A DNA stretch of 64,000 bases, from the NCBI RefSeq assembly GCF_900103215.1, contig NZ_FNGV01000005.1, positions 186,001 to 250,000 on the forward strand. The letters are read 5' to 3'. Positions 46,175 through 55,151 of the stretch are shown here, piece by piece. The DNA comes from Kriegella aquimaris (lineage in GTDB: Bacteria > Bacteroidota > Bacteroidia > Flavobacteriales > Flavobacteriaceae). Position numbers and translations under genes: made by a program. Every line of letters begins with the position of its first letter. The first letter of the stretch is position 1. The notes under the pieces are model-generated. The model saw nothing but the letters and a program-made list of their open reading frames with translations, did no database searches and was not told where the DNA came from.

Positions 46175-46381
46175 TTCATAAAGTTTATTGATGCCTATGT
46201 TAAGTTTACCGGTGATATAGAAAATCGTGCTGTTTACACATATTTTCTTGAACCGTACTTGCTAGCTATTATTTTCAAATTTTTTAAGAGGAGAGATGTG
46301 GGTCTATGCCTGTCAAGAAAGTCAAAAACCATGTTTACTTTTTCAAAAAAAAGACACCAATAAGTATAAAACTATAAAATT

Positions 46382-47176
46382 ATGAAAACAATGAATTATT
46401 TACTTGCCATCGCATTCGTTTTTACGGTAGGCTCTTGTTCAAAAGAAAAACCTGCTGAAAATGAAGATTTGGCCGCTGTCGATTTTAGAGGGCGGATGTC
46501 TCATGAAATTCAAGAACCACAAAAAATTCTTGAATTGGATCTGCATAAATTCTATGTGCTCAATCAGCTCGCCAAACTTGATTTTGAAAAGAGACAATTG
46601 GAAGAATTAATCGATGGGGGCAGAAAAGATTTGATACCCAAATTAGAATTGACGATGAAGTCTTTCTCTGAATATGAAACACAATTGTTAGATATACAAA
46701 AGGCCATATGTTCTTTTTTAGGATTCATTGCCGATGAATTGGCAGAACTTGCTTCAGCAGGGGATTCAGATGCTGAAAAAAAACTATGGGAAATGGACGA
46801 GAAACTAAAAGAGTGTGGCATAGAGGTCTCATATGCTTATTTCGAAATTAGTGGTGTCAATTATGCCACTTTGCCCAAAACCAAAACTGTGGGCGGTTGC
46901 AAAATTCCGAAACGAGCCTTTAAAGCCTGTGATGTTCCTTTATCATTAGGAGAGCATATTGTCTTGACTAATGATAGACTTGACCAAGTAATCATTAAAT
47001 CCGGGAAGGGCCAGACGATAGGTAAAGCAGAGCTAATTGGAAAAAGCAAGGTAATTGATGGGTATTATGAATATGCACTTACGATATCTTCTTCAATAGG
47101 CTCTCAATTGTCAATGGAAGTTTCCAAAAAAGATGAGATATATAATGTACCAATTGTGGTTGCAGAGGGCATTTAG
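46382..47176 (+). CDS. Hypothetical lipoprotein
   Basis: 264 residues with a lipoprotein signal (VFTVGSC, Cys19). A helical first half (about 45-150) contains a likely coiled coil (KFYVLNQLAKLDFEKRQLEE), followed by a beta-rich second half (about 165-264). No known family. It is upstream of the CHAT gene, 137 bp away, in the same direction. Confidence 0.65.
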   Translation: MKTMNYLLAIAFVFTVGSCSKEKPAENEDLAAVDFRGRMSHEIQEPQKILELDLHKFYVLNQLAKLDFEKRQLEELIDGGRKDLIPKLELTMKSFSEYETQLLDIQKAICSFLGFIADELAELASAGDSDAEKKLWEMDEKLKECGIEVSYAYFEISGVNYATLPKTKTVGGCKIPKRAFKACDVPLSLGEHIVLTNDRLDQVIIKSGKGQTIGKAELIGKSKVIDGYYEYALTISSSIGSQLSMEVSKKDEIYNVPIVVAEGI

Positions 47177-47313
47177 CAGAAAGAATTTAGCGCAAGTTCC
47201 CAAAGATGTAATTGTATATTTTTGGGAATCTTGTTTTTTCAGTACCTTAAAATTCTTAGCGTATTTAGAAGTAATTTCTTCAATCATTTTATGCCCCGAA
47301 GAATGAGCGATAA

Positions 47314-50235
47314 ATGAAAAAGAAAACTTTTTATATCAAATACATGCGCAGTACTTGCCTATTGGTCTTTTTTTTCTTTGTTTCGGTAGGTGCAGTATCT
47401 CAGAATATCGCCGATAAAGAAAAATTGGTAGAAAAGTTTTATTTCAAGGGCTTGGAGTTGACCAACACTAAAAAAGACAGTTCTTTTTTTTATTACCGAC
47501 TGGCATTACAACACGCAGAAGAATTACAACACCATTCCGACGCGATTGAAATTCTTTTTGGATTGATTTTAACAGCCCGAAAACATGGTGATATAGAGCA
47601 TCATCAGATTTTTTTACAAGAAATTGACTCTATTCTGACAAATGAGGATGTTCGTATTGCATTAGACGATTACCAATATTATGAAAATAGGTTTATTTAT
47701 GAAAAGGCCACCTATTTCTATGACCTACTAGAGTATGATCAGGCAAAGAGAGACTTTCAAAAGCTGTATACCCTTCTTTCAAAAAAAGAACTCGTCAAGT
47801 TAGATGAATACGAGTACAACCTCTTAATTCATACCACAAACTATCTTGCACTAATCTATAGTCATAATTCGAAATATGATTTGGCAGAGACCTATTTTAA
47901 CCGATCGCTAAATTTCATTCAAAGCAATCCAGTTGACGAATCGGAAACTTATAGATTAGCTACGCTGCAATTGTTGGCCCAGTTACATAGGTTTACCCAA
48001 AACTATAAGAAATCCAATACTATTCTTAATGAGGTTCTGGGTGCTTATAAAGTTCGGTATGCCAAAAATAAAGGTTATAAAAACAATGTGAATGCGGCCT
48101 ATGGCAAGTTGGTGGAAATTGCAATAGACCAAGGAAATCTACAAAAGGCATTATCCAATTTACAAGAAGCCCAAGAATATCTTTTAGATAATGACCCCTT
48201 CTACAAAGATTATCTGATCTTATATGGAGATATTTATTCTGGTCTTAAGAACGATGAAAAATCTTTGGAAAGCTACCAAGAAGCACTTCGACTTTTTCAA
48301 GAATACCGCCAAAACCAACCCCACCAAGACATTGCCGAAGTCCAAGGAAAGATTGCTGAACTTTACTTAAAGCAAAAAAACTATCAAGAAGGGCTGAAAA
48401 CGGTTAAAATAGCCTTCAATGCTGAGGGAAGTAATATTAAAATCACAGATTATAAGCATAATCCAAATCCGACCCAGGTTTTTTCAAAAACTCAACTACT
48501 ACATTTACTAGATGTAAAATTGCAACTTTTGCAAGGCACCTATGAAAAAGCAAGCGATGCCTCGGTTCTAGAGGCGATGCTAAAAACAAGCAATAACATT
48601 TTAGAAACTTTCGACCTGCTAAAAACAGAATTCGACAGCAAACTCGACAAACAGTTTCTGGCCGAGAAAGCCTATCCTATCTTCCATCGTATGATGGGGG
48701 TTGCCTTTATGGCTTACAAAAGCGACCATTCGCCAGAAGTGCTGGAACTAGCTCTTAATATTGCTGAAAAAAATAAAGATTTTGTTTTGTTGGAAGCCCT
48801 TCGTAATGCGCAGGCGGTCCAATACGGTGATGTGCCGCAAAAAGTAATGGATAAAGAGGCGCAACTGCGAGCAGAAATCACCCATTTTGAAAAAGAAATT
48901 TTCGACACCACTGGCGGCACAACCGAATTTTCAGACCAGCTTTTTATCTTGAAACAAAAATATTATGGTTTGTTGGACACGTTGAAACAGAAATATCCAA
49001 AATACCACGATTTAAAATATGGTAGCCAAACCATGGATCTTGCGACGATACGGAATACTGTTATTGGAGATGGGAATACTTTACTATCCTATACGATGAC
49101 CGATAATTATCTTTACATTATTGTTCTCGACAACAAAGATGAAAACTTTATAAAACTCCCCTTCTCGGAGGCCGACAGGGAAGATATTCGCAAATTTTAT
49201 CGGCTACTTTCAAAACCGGATTTAAACGGAGCGGAAGAAGAAGTGATTATTTTAGGTGAAAATCTTTTCGACAAACTTCTAAAAGAACCTTTGAAATATT
49301 TCAAGGGGCAAAACCTGACTATAATTCCCGATGGTGAACTTTATTATCTACCATTTGACATTTTGCATGAAAATGGGTCTTATTTATTAAAAACAAAGAG
49401 TATTGGTTATGGTAATTCAGTTGCCTCCCTAATCGCGCTCAACAAAAAAAGATCGATTAGCAAGAACAAGGTTTTGGCCTTTGCCCCGAATTTTACCGAT
49501 GCTGTAGTGTCGAGTACCGACCGACAATTCGGAAAATTGCTTTATAACGATGATGAGGTAGCTAATATTAGTTCGTTCTACGATACCGAAACCGTTCTGG
49601 ACGAAAAAGCCACCTTGGCCAGTTTTAAAATGAAGAATTCACATTTCAATATGCTTCATTTGGCCACACATGCCTCGGCCAATGATGAGTATCCTGATTA
49701 TTCGTATTTGGCTTTTAGTCAGGGGAAAGATAGTAGCGAGGGCAACATTCTTTATATTAAAGACCTTTACAATATCACCTTAAATGCCGATATGGTGACT
49801 TTGAGCGCTTGCCAGACCGGCATCGGAAAACTACAAAAAGGGCAAGGCATGCTGAGCCTTTCAAAAGGCTTTTATTATGCCGGTGCGAAATCATTGGTGA
49901 ATACCCTGTGGAAAATCAACGACAAAAGCAGCGTAAAGTTAATGAAGTACTTTTATGAGGGGTTAAGTAACGGACAGGGTAAATCGGAAGCTTTGCGAAA
50001 GGCGAAGCTCAAATATCTGGCAAGTACTGATGATAACCTGTTGAAGCACCCTTACTATTGGTCTGCTTTTGTCGTTTCAGGAGATGTGTCACCCATAAGC
50101 CCCAATCACTTTTGGGAATATACTGTTATGGGTGTTTTGATTTTAGGAATTGTTCTTCTCTACATTGTTGGGCGTAGAAATTTTTTTCGTAGTAATCGAA
50201 GTACTTTCAACATTAAAATAAATATGAAAAGGTGA
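47314..50235 (+). CDS. TPR-CHAT domain protein, caspase-like, periplasm-facing
   Basis: 973 residues. A signal peptide (STCLLVFFFFVSVGAVSQ) is followed by TPR-type helices (about 60-380, for example LYGDIYSGLKNDEKSLESYQ). The CHAT domain is about 640-925, with catalytic-type His in LHLATHAS (near 782) and Cys in TLSACQTG (near 832). A C-terminal transmembrane helix (about 934-955) ends in a basic tail, so TPR and CHAT should face the periplasm. CHAT belongs to the caspase/separase clan, and both dyad residues are present. The convergent sigma/anti-sigma pair begins right after its stop. Confidence 0.9.
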   Translation: MKKKTFYIKYMRSTCLLVFFFFVSVGAVSQNIADKEKLVEKFYFKGLELTNTKKDSSFFYYRLALQHAEELQHHSDAIEILFGLILTARKHGDIEHHQIFLQEIDSILTNEDVRIALDDYQYYENRFIYEKATYFYDLLEYDQAKRDFQKLYTLLSKKELVKLDEYEYNLLIHTTNYLALIYSHNSKYDLAETYFNRSLNFIQSNPVDESETYRLATLQLLAQLHRFTQNYKKSNTILNEVLGAYKVRYAKNKGYKNNVNAAYGKLVEIAIDQGNLQKALSNLQEAQEYLLDNDPFYKDYLILYGDIYSGLKNDEKSLESYQEALRLFQEYRQNQPHQDIAEVQGKIAELYLKQKNYQEGLKTVKIAFNAEGSNIKITDYKHNPNPTQVFSKTQLLHLLDVKLQLLQGTYEKASDASVLEAMLKTSNNILETFDLLKTEFDSKLDKQFLAEKAYPIFHRMMGVAFMAYKSDHSPEVLELALNIAEKNKDFVLLEALRNAQAVQYGDVPQKVMDKEAQLRAEITHFEKEIFDTTGGTTEFSDQLFILKQKYYGLLDTLKQKYPKYHDLKYGSQTMDLATIRNTVIGDGNTLLSYTMTDNYLYIIVLDNKDENFIKLPFSEADREDIRKFYRLLSKPDLNGAEEEVIILGENLFDKLLKEPLKYFKGQNLTIIPDGELYYLPFDILHENGSYLLKTKSIGYGNSVASLIALNKKRSISKNKVLAFAPNFTDAVVSSTDRQFGKLLYNDDEVANISSFYDTETVLDEKATLASFKMKNSHFNMLHLATHASANDEYPDYSYLAFSQGKDSSEGNILYIKDLYNITLNADMVTLSACQTGIGKLQKGQGMLSLSKGFYYAGAKSLVNTLWKINDKSSVKLMKYFYEGLSNGQGKSEALRKAKLKYLASTDDNLLKHPYYWSAFVVSGDVSPISPNHFWEYTVMGVLILGIVLLYIVGRRNFFRSNRSTFNIKINMKR

Positions 50236-50250
50236 TGAAATTCACAGGGT

Positions 50251-50269
50251 CTCGCTAGTCGAGTTTTTT
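50251..50269 (+). terminator. Compact terminator after the CHAT gene
   Basis: CTCG (50251-50254) pairs with CGAG (50260-50263), then six T. The stem is short, and it overlaps the 3' end of the convergent anti-sigma gene (stop at 50255-50257). Confidence 0.45.
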
Positions 50270-50983
50270 CAATAGCTCTTTTGCCGCTTCTTGTTTAAAG
50301 CCATTTCGGTCTATTAGTTTCTGCAATTGGTCTTCACTTTTGGTAATCGCTCGAAGTTTAAGGTATGAAAGTGCCAAATACCATCTGGCACGATCTTTCA
50401 GTTGGCCATCATTTTTAATATAGGTTTCCAGTATTGAAGCGGCCTCTTGGTGCCGATTCAATTGCATCAACACAACAGCCTCATAAAAGTCGATGTATGG
50501 GTCGCCCTGCTGTATTTGTAGTTCTTCGAAGAGTTTAAGTGCCAACATGTAGTCTTGATCCTCGTAGGCCGTAAAGGCTCTGGTTTTGAGATCTTTCAAT
50601 TGTTCACCACGTTCGATGGGGTGTACTACGTTTTCATAAGGTGCAAAATTGGCAGCGTACAACTGGTCGGTGTTCAAGTCGGTATTGTTGAAAAACAAAA
50701 GCCAAGATCCTAGTGCGATCAATAAGGCAAACGAAGCAGCAATCAACCATGGGCGCATGCGCACGACTCTGGTTTTTGCTGTTGTCGCTTCTATGTTAAG
50801 ACCAGCGAACATTGCTTTGATTTCTTGACGCTCCTCTTTTTTGAGCGAACGTTGAAGTTCTTTTTGAAACTCAAAGTCTGTAGCAAATGCTGTATCAGTT
50901 TTAAGCAAACGTGCTAACTCCTCCAATTGATTTTCGGAGAGGGAACCTTCAAAATATCCGTTAATCAATTCGTGTTTATCCAT
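50255..50983 (-). CDS. Anti-sigma-like membrane protein with periplasmic TPR domain
   Basis: 242 residues. The cytoplasmic N-terminus (1-75) has the Bacteroidota anti-sigma-like pattern INGYFEGSLSENQLEELARL. A transmembrane helix at 79-98 follows a basic stretch (TRVVRMRP). The periplasmic C-terminus (about 118-242) has two to three TPR-like repeats (AYEDQDYMLALKLFEELQ, VLMQLNRHQEAASILETYI). No zinc-binding motif or FecR domain. It overlaps the sigma gene by 8 bp, so it is coupled to it. Anti-sigma function is inferred from topology and position. Confidence 0.78.
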   Translation of the reverse strand: MDKHELINGYFEGSLSENQLEELARLLKTDTAFATDFEFQKELQRSLKKEERQEIKAMFAGLNIEATTAKTRVVRMRPWLIAASFALLIALGSWLLFFNNTDLNTDQLYAANFAPYENVVHPIERGEQLKDLKTRAFTAYEDQDYMLALKLFEELQIQQGDPYIDFYEAVVLMQLNRHQEAASILETYIKNDGQLKDRARWYLALSYLKLRAITKSEDQLQKLIDRNGFKQEAAKELLKKLD

Positions 50984-51530
50984 CGTTGCGTTGAATTAGC
51001 TCTTTTAGTGATTTCAAACAGCGCGATTTTTGGCTTTTAACTACATTCTTGTTATCATAGCCCTGTACGCTCATAATTTCTTCCAGTTTTAGGCCTTGCA
51101 AATAGAACAGTTCTAAAATTTCACGACACTTGTCACCTAATTTTTTAAAATTTTCCACCATTTTTTTTTGGTATTCGCTAGGGCCTTCATCTTCATACAC
51201 ATCATCGATTACCGCCTTTTCTTTTTGGTCAAAAACATAGGTCTCTTCGGTGGCTATTTCCTTGGTATCCCTGAACTTTTTAAAAAGCATAAACTTTCCA
51301 GTACTGAATAGGTAGGTTTTTAGACTGCCATTCAAGTGGTCCAGCTTTCCTGCTAGGGCGTTTTCGTAGAGTGCTATAATGGCATCCTGGAAAATATCCT
51401 CTAAGGTATCATCTGCTTTGGTGTATCGCGAGGCGAATCTGAAAAATTCGGACTTGTATCCGCGATATACGTCTTTTAGCGCATTTCTGTCCCGCCTTTT
51501 CAATTGGGCAATCAGCTGCTGGTCATTCAT
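50976..51530 (-). CDS. ECF RNA polymerase sigma factor
   Basis: 184 residues. Sigma region 2 spans about 20-85 (RYTKADDTLEDIFQDAIIAL, TYLFSTGKFMLFKKFRDTKE) and region 4 about 120-180 (EILELFYLQGLKLEEIMSVQ, NKNVVKSQKSRCLKSLKEL). The linker between them is acidic and rather long. It is co-transcribed with the membrane protein downstream. Targets unknown. The promoter block of the divergent DUF4412 operon starts 170 bp upstream. Confidence 0.92.
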   Translation of the reverse strand: MNDQQLIAQLKRRDRNALKDVYRGYKSEFFRFASRYTKADDTLEDIFQDAIIALYENALAGKLDHLNGSLKTYLFSTGKFMLFKKFRDTKEIATEETYVFDQKEKAVIDDVYEDEGPSEYQKKMVENFKKLGDKCREILELFYLQGLKLEEIMSVQGYDNKNVVKSQKSRCLKSLKELIQRNDG

Positions 51531-51701
51531 TAGTGTACTATTAGTAAAAAGGTAAACATTCTTTAAATATATATTTTTTTATCCGTGATGTTGACCTTTT
51601 CGAATGTTAGGTACTAATGTGTGTAAAAGAAATAGAGCTTATATGTAAAGGCCTTTAAAATAAGTAGAAAAAACTTTTTAAAAGGTAGGTTAATTATAGC
51701 A

Positions 51702-51770
51702 TGTTACATCTCTTGCATGTTCGGTTACATATAGTATATGATTTGTTGCTAGTCCATACTAGATTCGAGT
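51702..51770 (+). promoter_or_regulatory. Promoter/operator block shared with 45008-45076
   Basis: GTTACAT at 51703 and 51724 (21 bp apart), CTCTTGCAT between them, TTG at 51743-51745, and TAGATTCG (one base off TAnnTTTG) at 51760-51767, 36 bp after the second copy. All spacings equal those of the block at 45008. The DUF4412 gene starts at 51806, 38 bp further on. An open frame runs from the ATG at 51701 through this block, but it is non-coding by this reading. Confidence 0.65.
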
Positions 51771-51805
51771 TAGGAAAAATTGACAGGAACAAAAAAAACA
51801 GAGAA

Positions 51806-52660
51806 ATGAAAACGAAAAAAAACAGCAAGTTGCTAATTATTTTATTCCTATTGGTAGGAATGAATGCTCAGGCGCAATTCTTTAAAAAGATAGCTAAAAG
51901 TGCCGAAAAAGCGGCAGAACGAACGGTTTTAAAAAAGACAGAGCAAAAGACGTCCGAAAAAACCGATCAAGCCCTCGATGATATTCTTAATATGGATTTC
52001 GGTTCAATGGGCGGGTCTAATGTAGACCCTTCGACCTTACCGAAGTCTTACGAGTTCGATTGGCGCTATACCTTACAGATGTCACACGAGAAGGGAGATA
52101 TGAAATTCCATTATTTCTTATCGGAAGATGGCGGGGCCTTTGGTAGTAGACCAGAAATGGCACAAGGTGGAACCGTAATGGGTAACATGCTCATGGTAAT
52201 TGACCCTACGCTTTCAATAACTACAATATTGATGGATAATGGCGGGAGAAAAACGGGAACTGTAATGTCAAATCCTGATATAGTCAACGAAGCTACCCAA
52301 GAAAGTGATTTGAGCGATTATGAGTTTAAGGAAATTGGCACGAAGAAAATTTTGGGTTTCACGTGTCAAGGCTTCGAAATGGAAAGTGAAGACCACAGAA
52401 TGACAATGTATGTGGCCTTTGATGCTCCAGTGAGCTTCAATAGCATGTACAGTGGTAATAATTCTAAACAGATGCCTAAAGGCTTTGATCCCAAATGGTT
52501 TGAAAAGATGGGGGATAACAGTTTGTTGATGGAAATGGATTTTCACAATAAGAAGAAACCAAAGGAGAGTGCTAAGATGACCTGTGTTGCCTTGGAAAAG
52601 GAACCTCTGCAAATAGATGTTTCTCAATACGAGTTTCTACAGATGCAAGTACAAAAATAA
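51806..52660 (+). CDS. DUF4412 domain secreted protein
   Basis: About 284 residues with a signal peptide (LIILFLLVGMNAQAQ). A charged helical stretch (KKIAKSAEKAAERTVLKKTE) precedes the DUF4412 domain (about 85-280, SYEFDWRYTLQMSHEKGDMK, KKILGFTCQGFEMESEDHRM). Function unknown. The family is periplasmic and common in Bacteroidota. The frame extends upstream to 51701, but MKTKKNSKLL at 51806 gives the signal peptide. First gene of an apparent operon reaching to 54205. Confidence 0.85.
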   Translation: MKTKKNSKLLIILFLLVGMNAQAQFFKKIAKSAEKAAERTVLKKTEQKTSEKTDQALDDILNMDFGSMGGSNVDPSTLPKSYEFDWRYTLQMSHEKGDMKFHYFLSEDGGAFGSRPEMAQGGTVMGNMLMVIDPTLSITTILMDNGGRKTGTVMSNPDIVNEATQESDLSDYEFKEIGTKKILGFTCQGFEMESEDHRMTMYVAFDAPVSFNSMYSGNNSKQMPKGFDPKWFEKMGDNSLLMEMDFHNKKKPKESAKMTCVALEKEPLQIDVSQYEFLQMQVQK

Positions 52661-52696
52661 GAGTGTAATAATAATCAATAACTAAGAATTAAAATC

Positions 52697-53050
52697 ATGA
52701 AAACAATTAAAGAAATGAAAACAAGACTTTTTTTGATCGGCTGTGGTGCTGCAATAATCACATTCACAAGTGGGTGTAGTAAAGACAACCCTTTGAATCC
52801 CAATGGAAATTGTTTCGGTGGAAATTGGGCGGACCAATATACCAATGAGTTACAGGCTTGGTCGAATGCTGCCACTGCTTATAGCCAAGAACCAAGCCAG
52901 GCAAATTGTACAAACTATAAAAATGCTGCAAAGGCTTATCTGAATGCTTTAGATGACATTTATGACTGTGTGCCCAATACAAGTCGGGCCGAAATTGACA
53001 GAGCCATAAAAGAAGCCAAGGCCGATATTGATCAAGAAAGTTGTGATTAA
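52697..53050 (+). CDS. Small four-cysteine lipoprotein, paralogue-like to the 45114 gene
   Basis: 117 residues. The lipoprotein signal ends in FTSGC (Cys27). The mature chain has cysteines at 39, 71, 91 and 116, the same number and order as the 45114 protein. The third cysteine is followed by a Pro (CVP here, CP there), and the C-terminus is a charged helix ending at the last Cys in both. No named family. It lies 36 bp after the DUF4412 gene, in the operon with the shared promoter block. Confidence 0.7.
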   Translation: MKTIKEMKTRLFLIGCGAAIITFTSGCSKDNPLNPNGNCFGGNWADQYTNELQAWSNAATAYSQEPSQANCTNYKNAAKAYLNALDDIYDCVPNTSRAEIDRAIKEAKADIDQESCD

Positions 53051-53157
53051 AAATTTTTCACATGAGTCATTTTAACATCTTGTAGAGCCTTGAAATATTT
53101 TGGTTTATTACGAGATGTTAAATGGCAAATTGAGATTTAACCAAGATTCTAATAGCA

Positions 53158-53799
53158 ATGAAAACACTAGGAATAGTATTAGTGACCTTTGCCCTTGTTT
53201 CGTGTACGGGAGAGGTAAAAGAAAAACTGAGAAAAGTGAAGCAGAACGTTTCGAACGTGACTACCATTGCCGATAGGGCTCAAGAAGCTAATGCCGACTT
53301 CGAAAAACTAAAGGATGCCAAGCCATTAACCAATGAGCAGTTGAAGGAGTGGTTGCCCGCATCCTTGAATGGGTGGGAGCGGACAAGTTTTGGTGTAGGT
53401 AAAACTGGCTATATGAACGTTGCCTCTATTGAGGGTGGTTTCACAAACGAAATCGTCATAAAATCTGATACGGGTGAATCGGAAACCGTACGGCAGAAAT
53501 TCTCGGTCAGCCTTGTAGATGGGGCAGGTCCATCGGGAAGCATCATGGTAGCAGGCCTTGGTATGGCCGCAAAGATGGATATGGAAGAGGAGAACGAAAA
53601 CAAACATACCATGGCAATAACGGTTAATGGTATTCGCGCGCAACAGACCTTTCATAAAAAACGAAACGAGACGGCCCTTCAATTTGTTTATGGCAAACGT
53701 TTGGGAGTCATTGCCAACGGCGTAAAAATGAATCCCGAGGAAACTTGGGCAATGATCGAAAAATTGGATTTGAAAAAACTGACCGATACAGCAGAATGA
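53158..53799 (+). CDS. Hypothetical lipoprotein
   Basis: 213 residues. Short lipoprotein signal (VTFALVSC, Cys16). A helical segment (EKLRKVKQNVSNVTTIADRA) is followed by a globular domain (about 55-205) with LPASLNGWERTSFGVGKTGY and LQFVYGKRLGVIANGVKM. I know no function for it. It lies 107 bp after the four-Cys lipoprotein and 43 bp before the DUF4870 gene. Confidence 0.68.
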   Translation: MKTLGIVLVTFALVSCTGEVKEKLRKVKQNVSNVTTIADRAQEANADFEKLKDAKPLTNEQLKEWLPASLNGWERTSFGVGKTGYMNVASIEGGFTNEIVIKSDTGESETVRQKFSVSLVDGAGPSGSIMVAGLGMAAKMDMEEENENKHTMAITVNGIRAQQTFHKKRNETALQFVYGKRLGVIANGVKMNPEETWAMIEKLDLKKLTDTAE

Positions 53800-53842
53800 A
53801 TTGCCAAATAAAAAAAGTTTAAATCACTAAATAAATAGAAAA

Positions 53843-54205
53843 ATGGAAACCACTAGAACCAAATCGCAAAATGCCGAAGCGGCAACTGCAAACGAAGAAT
53901 CGAAGAGAATTGCGGTAATTGCCTATATCACATTTATTGGGCTAATCATCGCCTTCGTAATGAATAATGATAAAAAACAGGATTTCGCTAGCTATCATAT
54001 CCGCCAGTCTTTGGGACTTTGTATCACCGGACTTGCCCTTGGTGTTATTGGTGTCATTCCCATATTGGGTTGGATTATCAACATTATCGGCATATTCGTG
54101 TTACTCTATATGTGGATTATGGCCTTAATGAACGCCATCAACGAAAAAGAAAAGCCCGCTCCAATTTTAGGAAAGAAATATGAGGAGTGGTTTAAGAACA
54201 TTTAA
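53843..54205 (+). CDS. DUF4870/Tic20-like membrane protein
   Basis: 120 residues with three transmembrane helices: AYITFIGLIIAFVMN, SLGLCITGLALGVIGVIPIL and WIINIIGIFVLLYMWIMALM. QDFASYHIRQSLGL is the family signature. Function unproven. Last gene of the DUF4412-lipoprotein operon. Confidence 0.88.
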   Translation: METTRTKSQNAEAATANEESKRIAVIAYITFIGLIIAFVMNNDKKQDFASYHIRQSLGLCITGLALGVIGVIPILGWIINIIGIFVLLYMWIMALMNAINEKEKPAPILGKKYEEWFKNI

Positions 54206-54511
54206 GTAAAAAGCATCGAAGCGATTCATAGGGTAGTTTTCCACATGATTTTTTGCAGCAAGTAATGTTTGATTGCATTACTAGGTCGGAAATGGACTTC
54301 TTTTTTTGAAAGGGATCTGCTTATTTGCAATTGACACAAAATTTGATGCCAATTATACAATTTCAAAATATGTTGGCACAAGGTTTGATACCTTGGTATT
54401 CGAATTAAGGGAATGAACATTTTGAATCGTATTCGTATTCTGAGCCGTTAGGAGCCCCTAAAAAGTTTAACCATTTATGTTTTTCGACATAAACTGTAAA
54501 CATCGCAAATC

Positions 54512-54595
54512 ATGAAGTCTATTATAACTTACGTTGTGTTACTTACTATTGCTTTTTTAAGCCTGATTTCTTGTTTAAGTATGGCGCTTACCTAA
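54512..54595 (+). CDS. Possible 27-aa hydrophobic or lipoprotein-like peptide
   Basis: ATG to TAA reads a signal-like sequence with a lipobox-like LISC (MKSIITYVVLLTIAFL then LISC). The frame remains open for 42 codons after the TAA, to 54724, and that part reads like protein (FFEVVVYITDEGNQIIEG). It may be a small lipoprotein gene with an in-frame stop. The surrounding 946-bp gap (54206-55151) otherwise holds a hairpin, a terminator and the nrd leader. Confidence 0.3.
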   Translation: MKSIITYVVLLTIAFLSLISCLSMALT

Positions 54596-54665
54596 TACAA
54601 TACTCATTTCTTTGAGGTAGTAGTATATATAACCGACGAAGGAAACCAAATCATAGAAGGTCATT

Positions 54666-54687
54666 TATACCATTTAAAAATGGTATA
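54666..54687. repeat. 10-bp inverted repeat with 2-nt loop
   Basis: TATACCATTT (54666-54675) and AAATGGTATA (54678-54687) are exact complements around AA. There is no T run. Could be an operator or an mRNA hairpin near the 3' end of the interrupted small ORF. Confidence 0.35.
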
Positions 54688-54785
54688 TAAATTACTTGAA
54701 ATTAGCATTTTACATAGTTTGTGAAAATTTATGGTGACACAATAGTCTCTTAAGAAGAGAGGCAATTAAAATGCAATAAAATTTT

Positions 54786-54830
54786 AAACCAAAAAGTATG
54801 TTTTTATATACTTTTTGGTTTGTTTTTTTT
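54786..54830 (+). terminator. Intrinsic terminator upstream of nrdB
   Basis: A 14-bp perfect stem (54786-54799 with 54808-54821), 8-nt loop, then TGTTTTTTTT. It would end transcripts coming from the DUF4870 operon or the small ORF at 54512. Confidence 0.75.
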
Positions 54831-55151
54831 AAGTCCTTTTTTTAAAATATTTATACTTTCCAAAAGGTCAATGAACATCACTTGCCAAGCTACATTTCAA
54901 CAGATCGTGTTAAAAACTTTGTATCCTTATTGTATGAATCCCCTTTCCCGATCGCCTATAATTTTCCATCTTTGTTAATCCCGACAGTGAGGTAATTTTC
55001 ACCCTAACTTATCGAAGGTTAAAATAATTGCACATACCAATTGTCTCTTCCACTTTATCAGAAAACGGAAGTGTAAGACAAGAGAAATGAAAAACGCAAT
55101 CGCCTTTTGGGCGAAAAAATTAAGTAAAAAGAAAATAAAAACTATAACACC

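Noticed and set aside
51701-51805. Upstream extension of the DUF4412 frame (35 extra codons)
   Set aside because: It would place the signal peptide inside the protein and overlies the promoter block, ATG 51806 gives a proper signal peptide.
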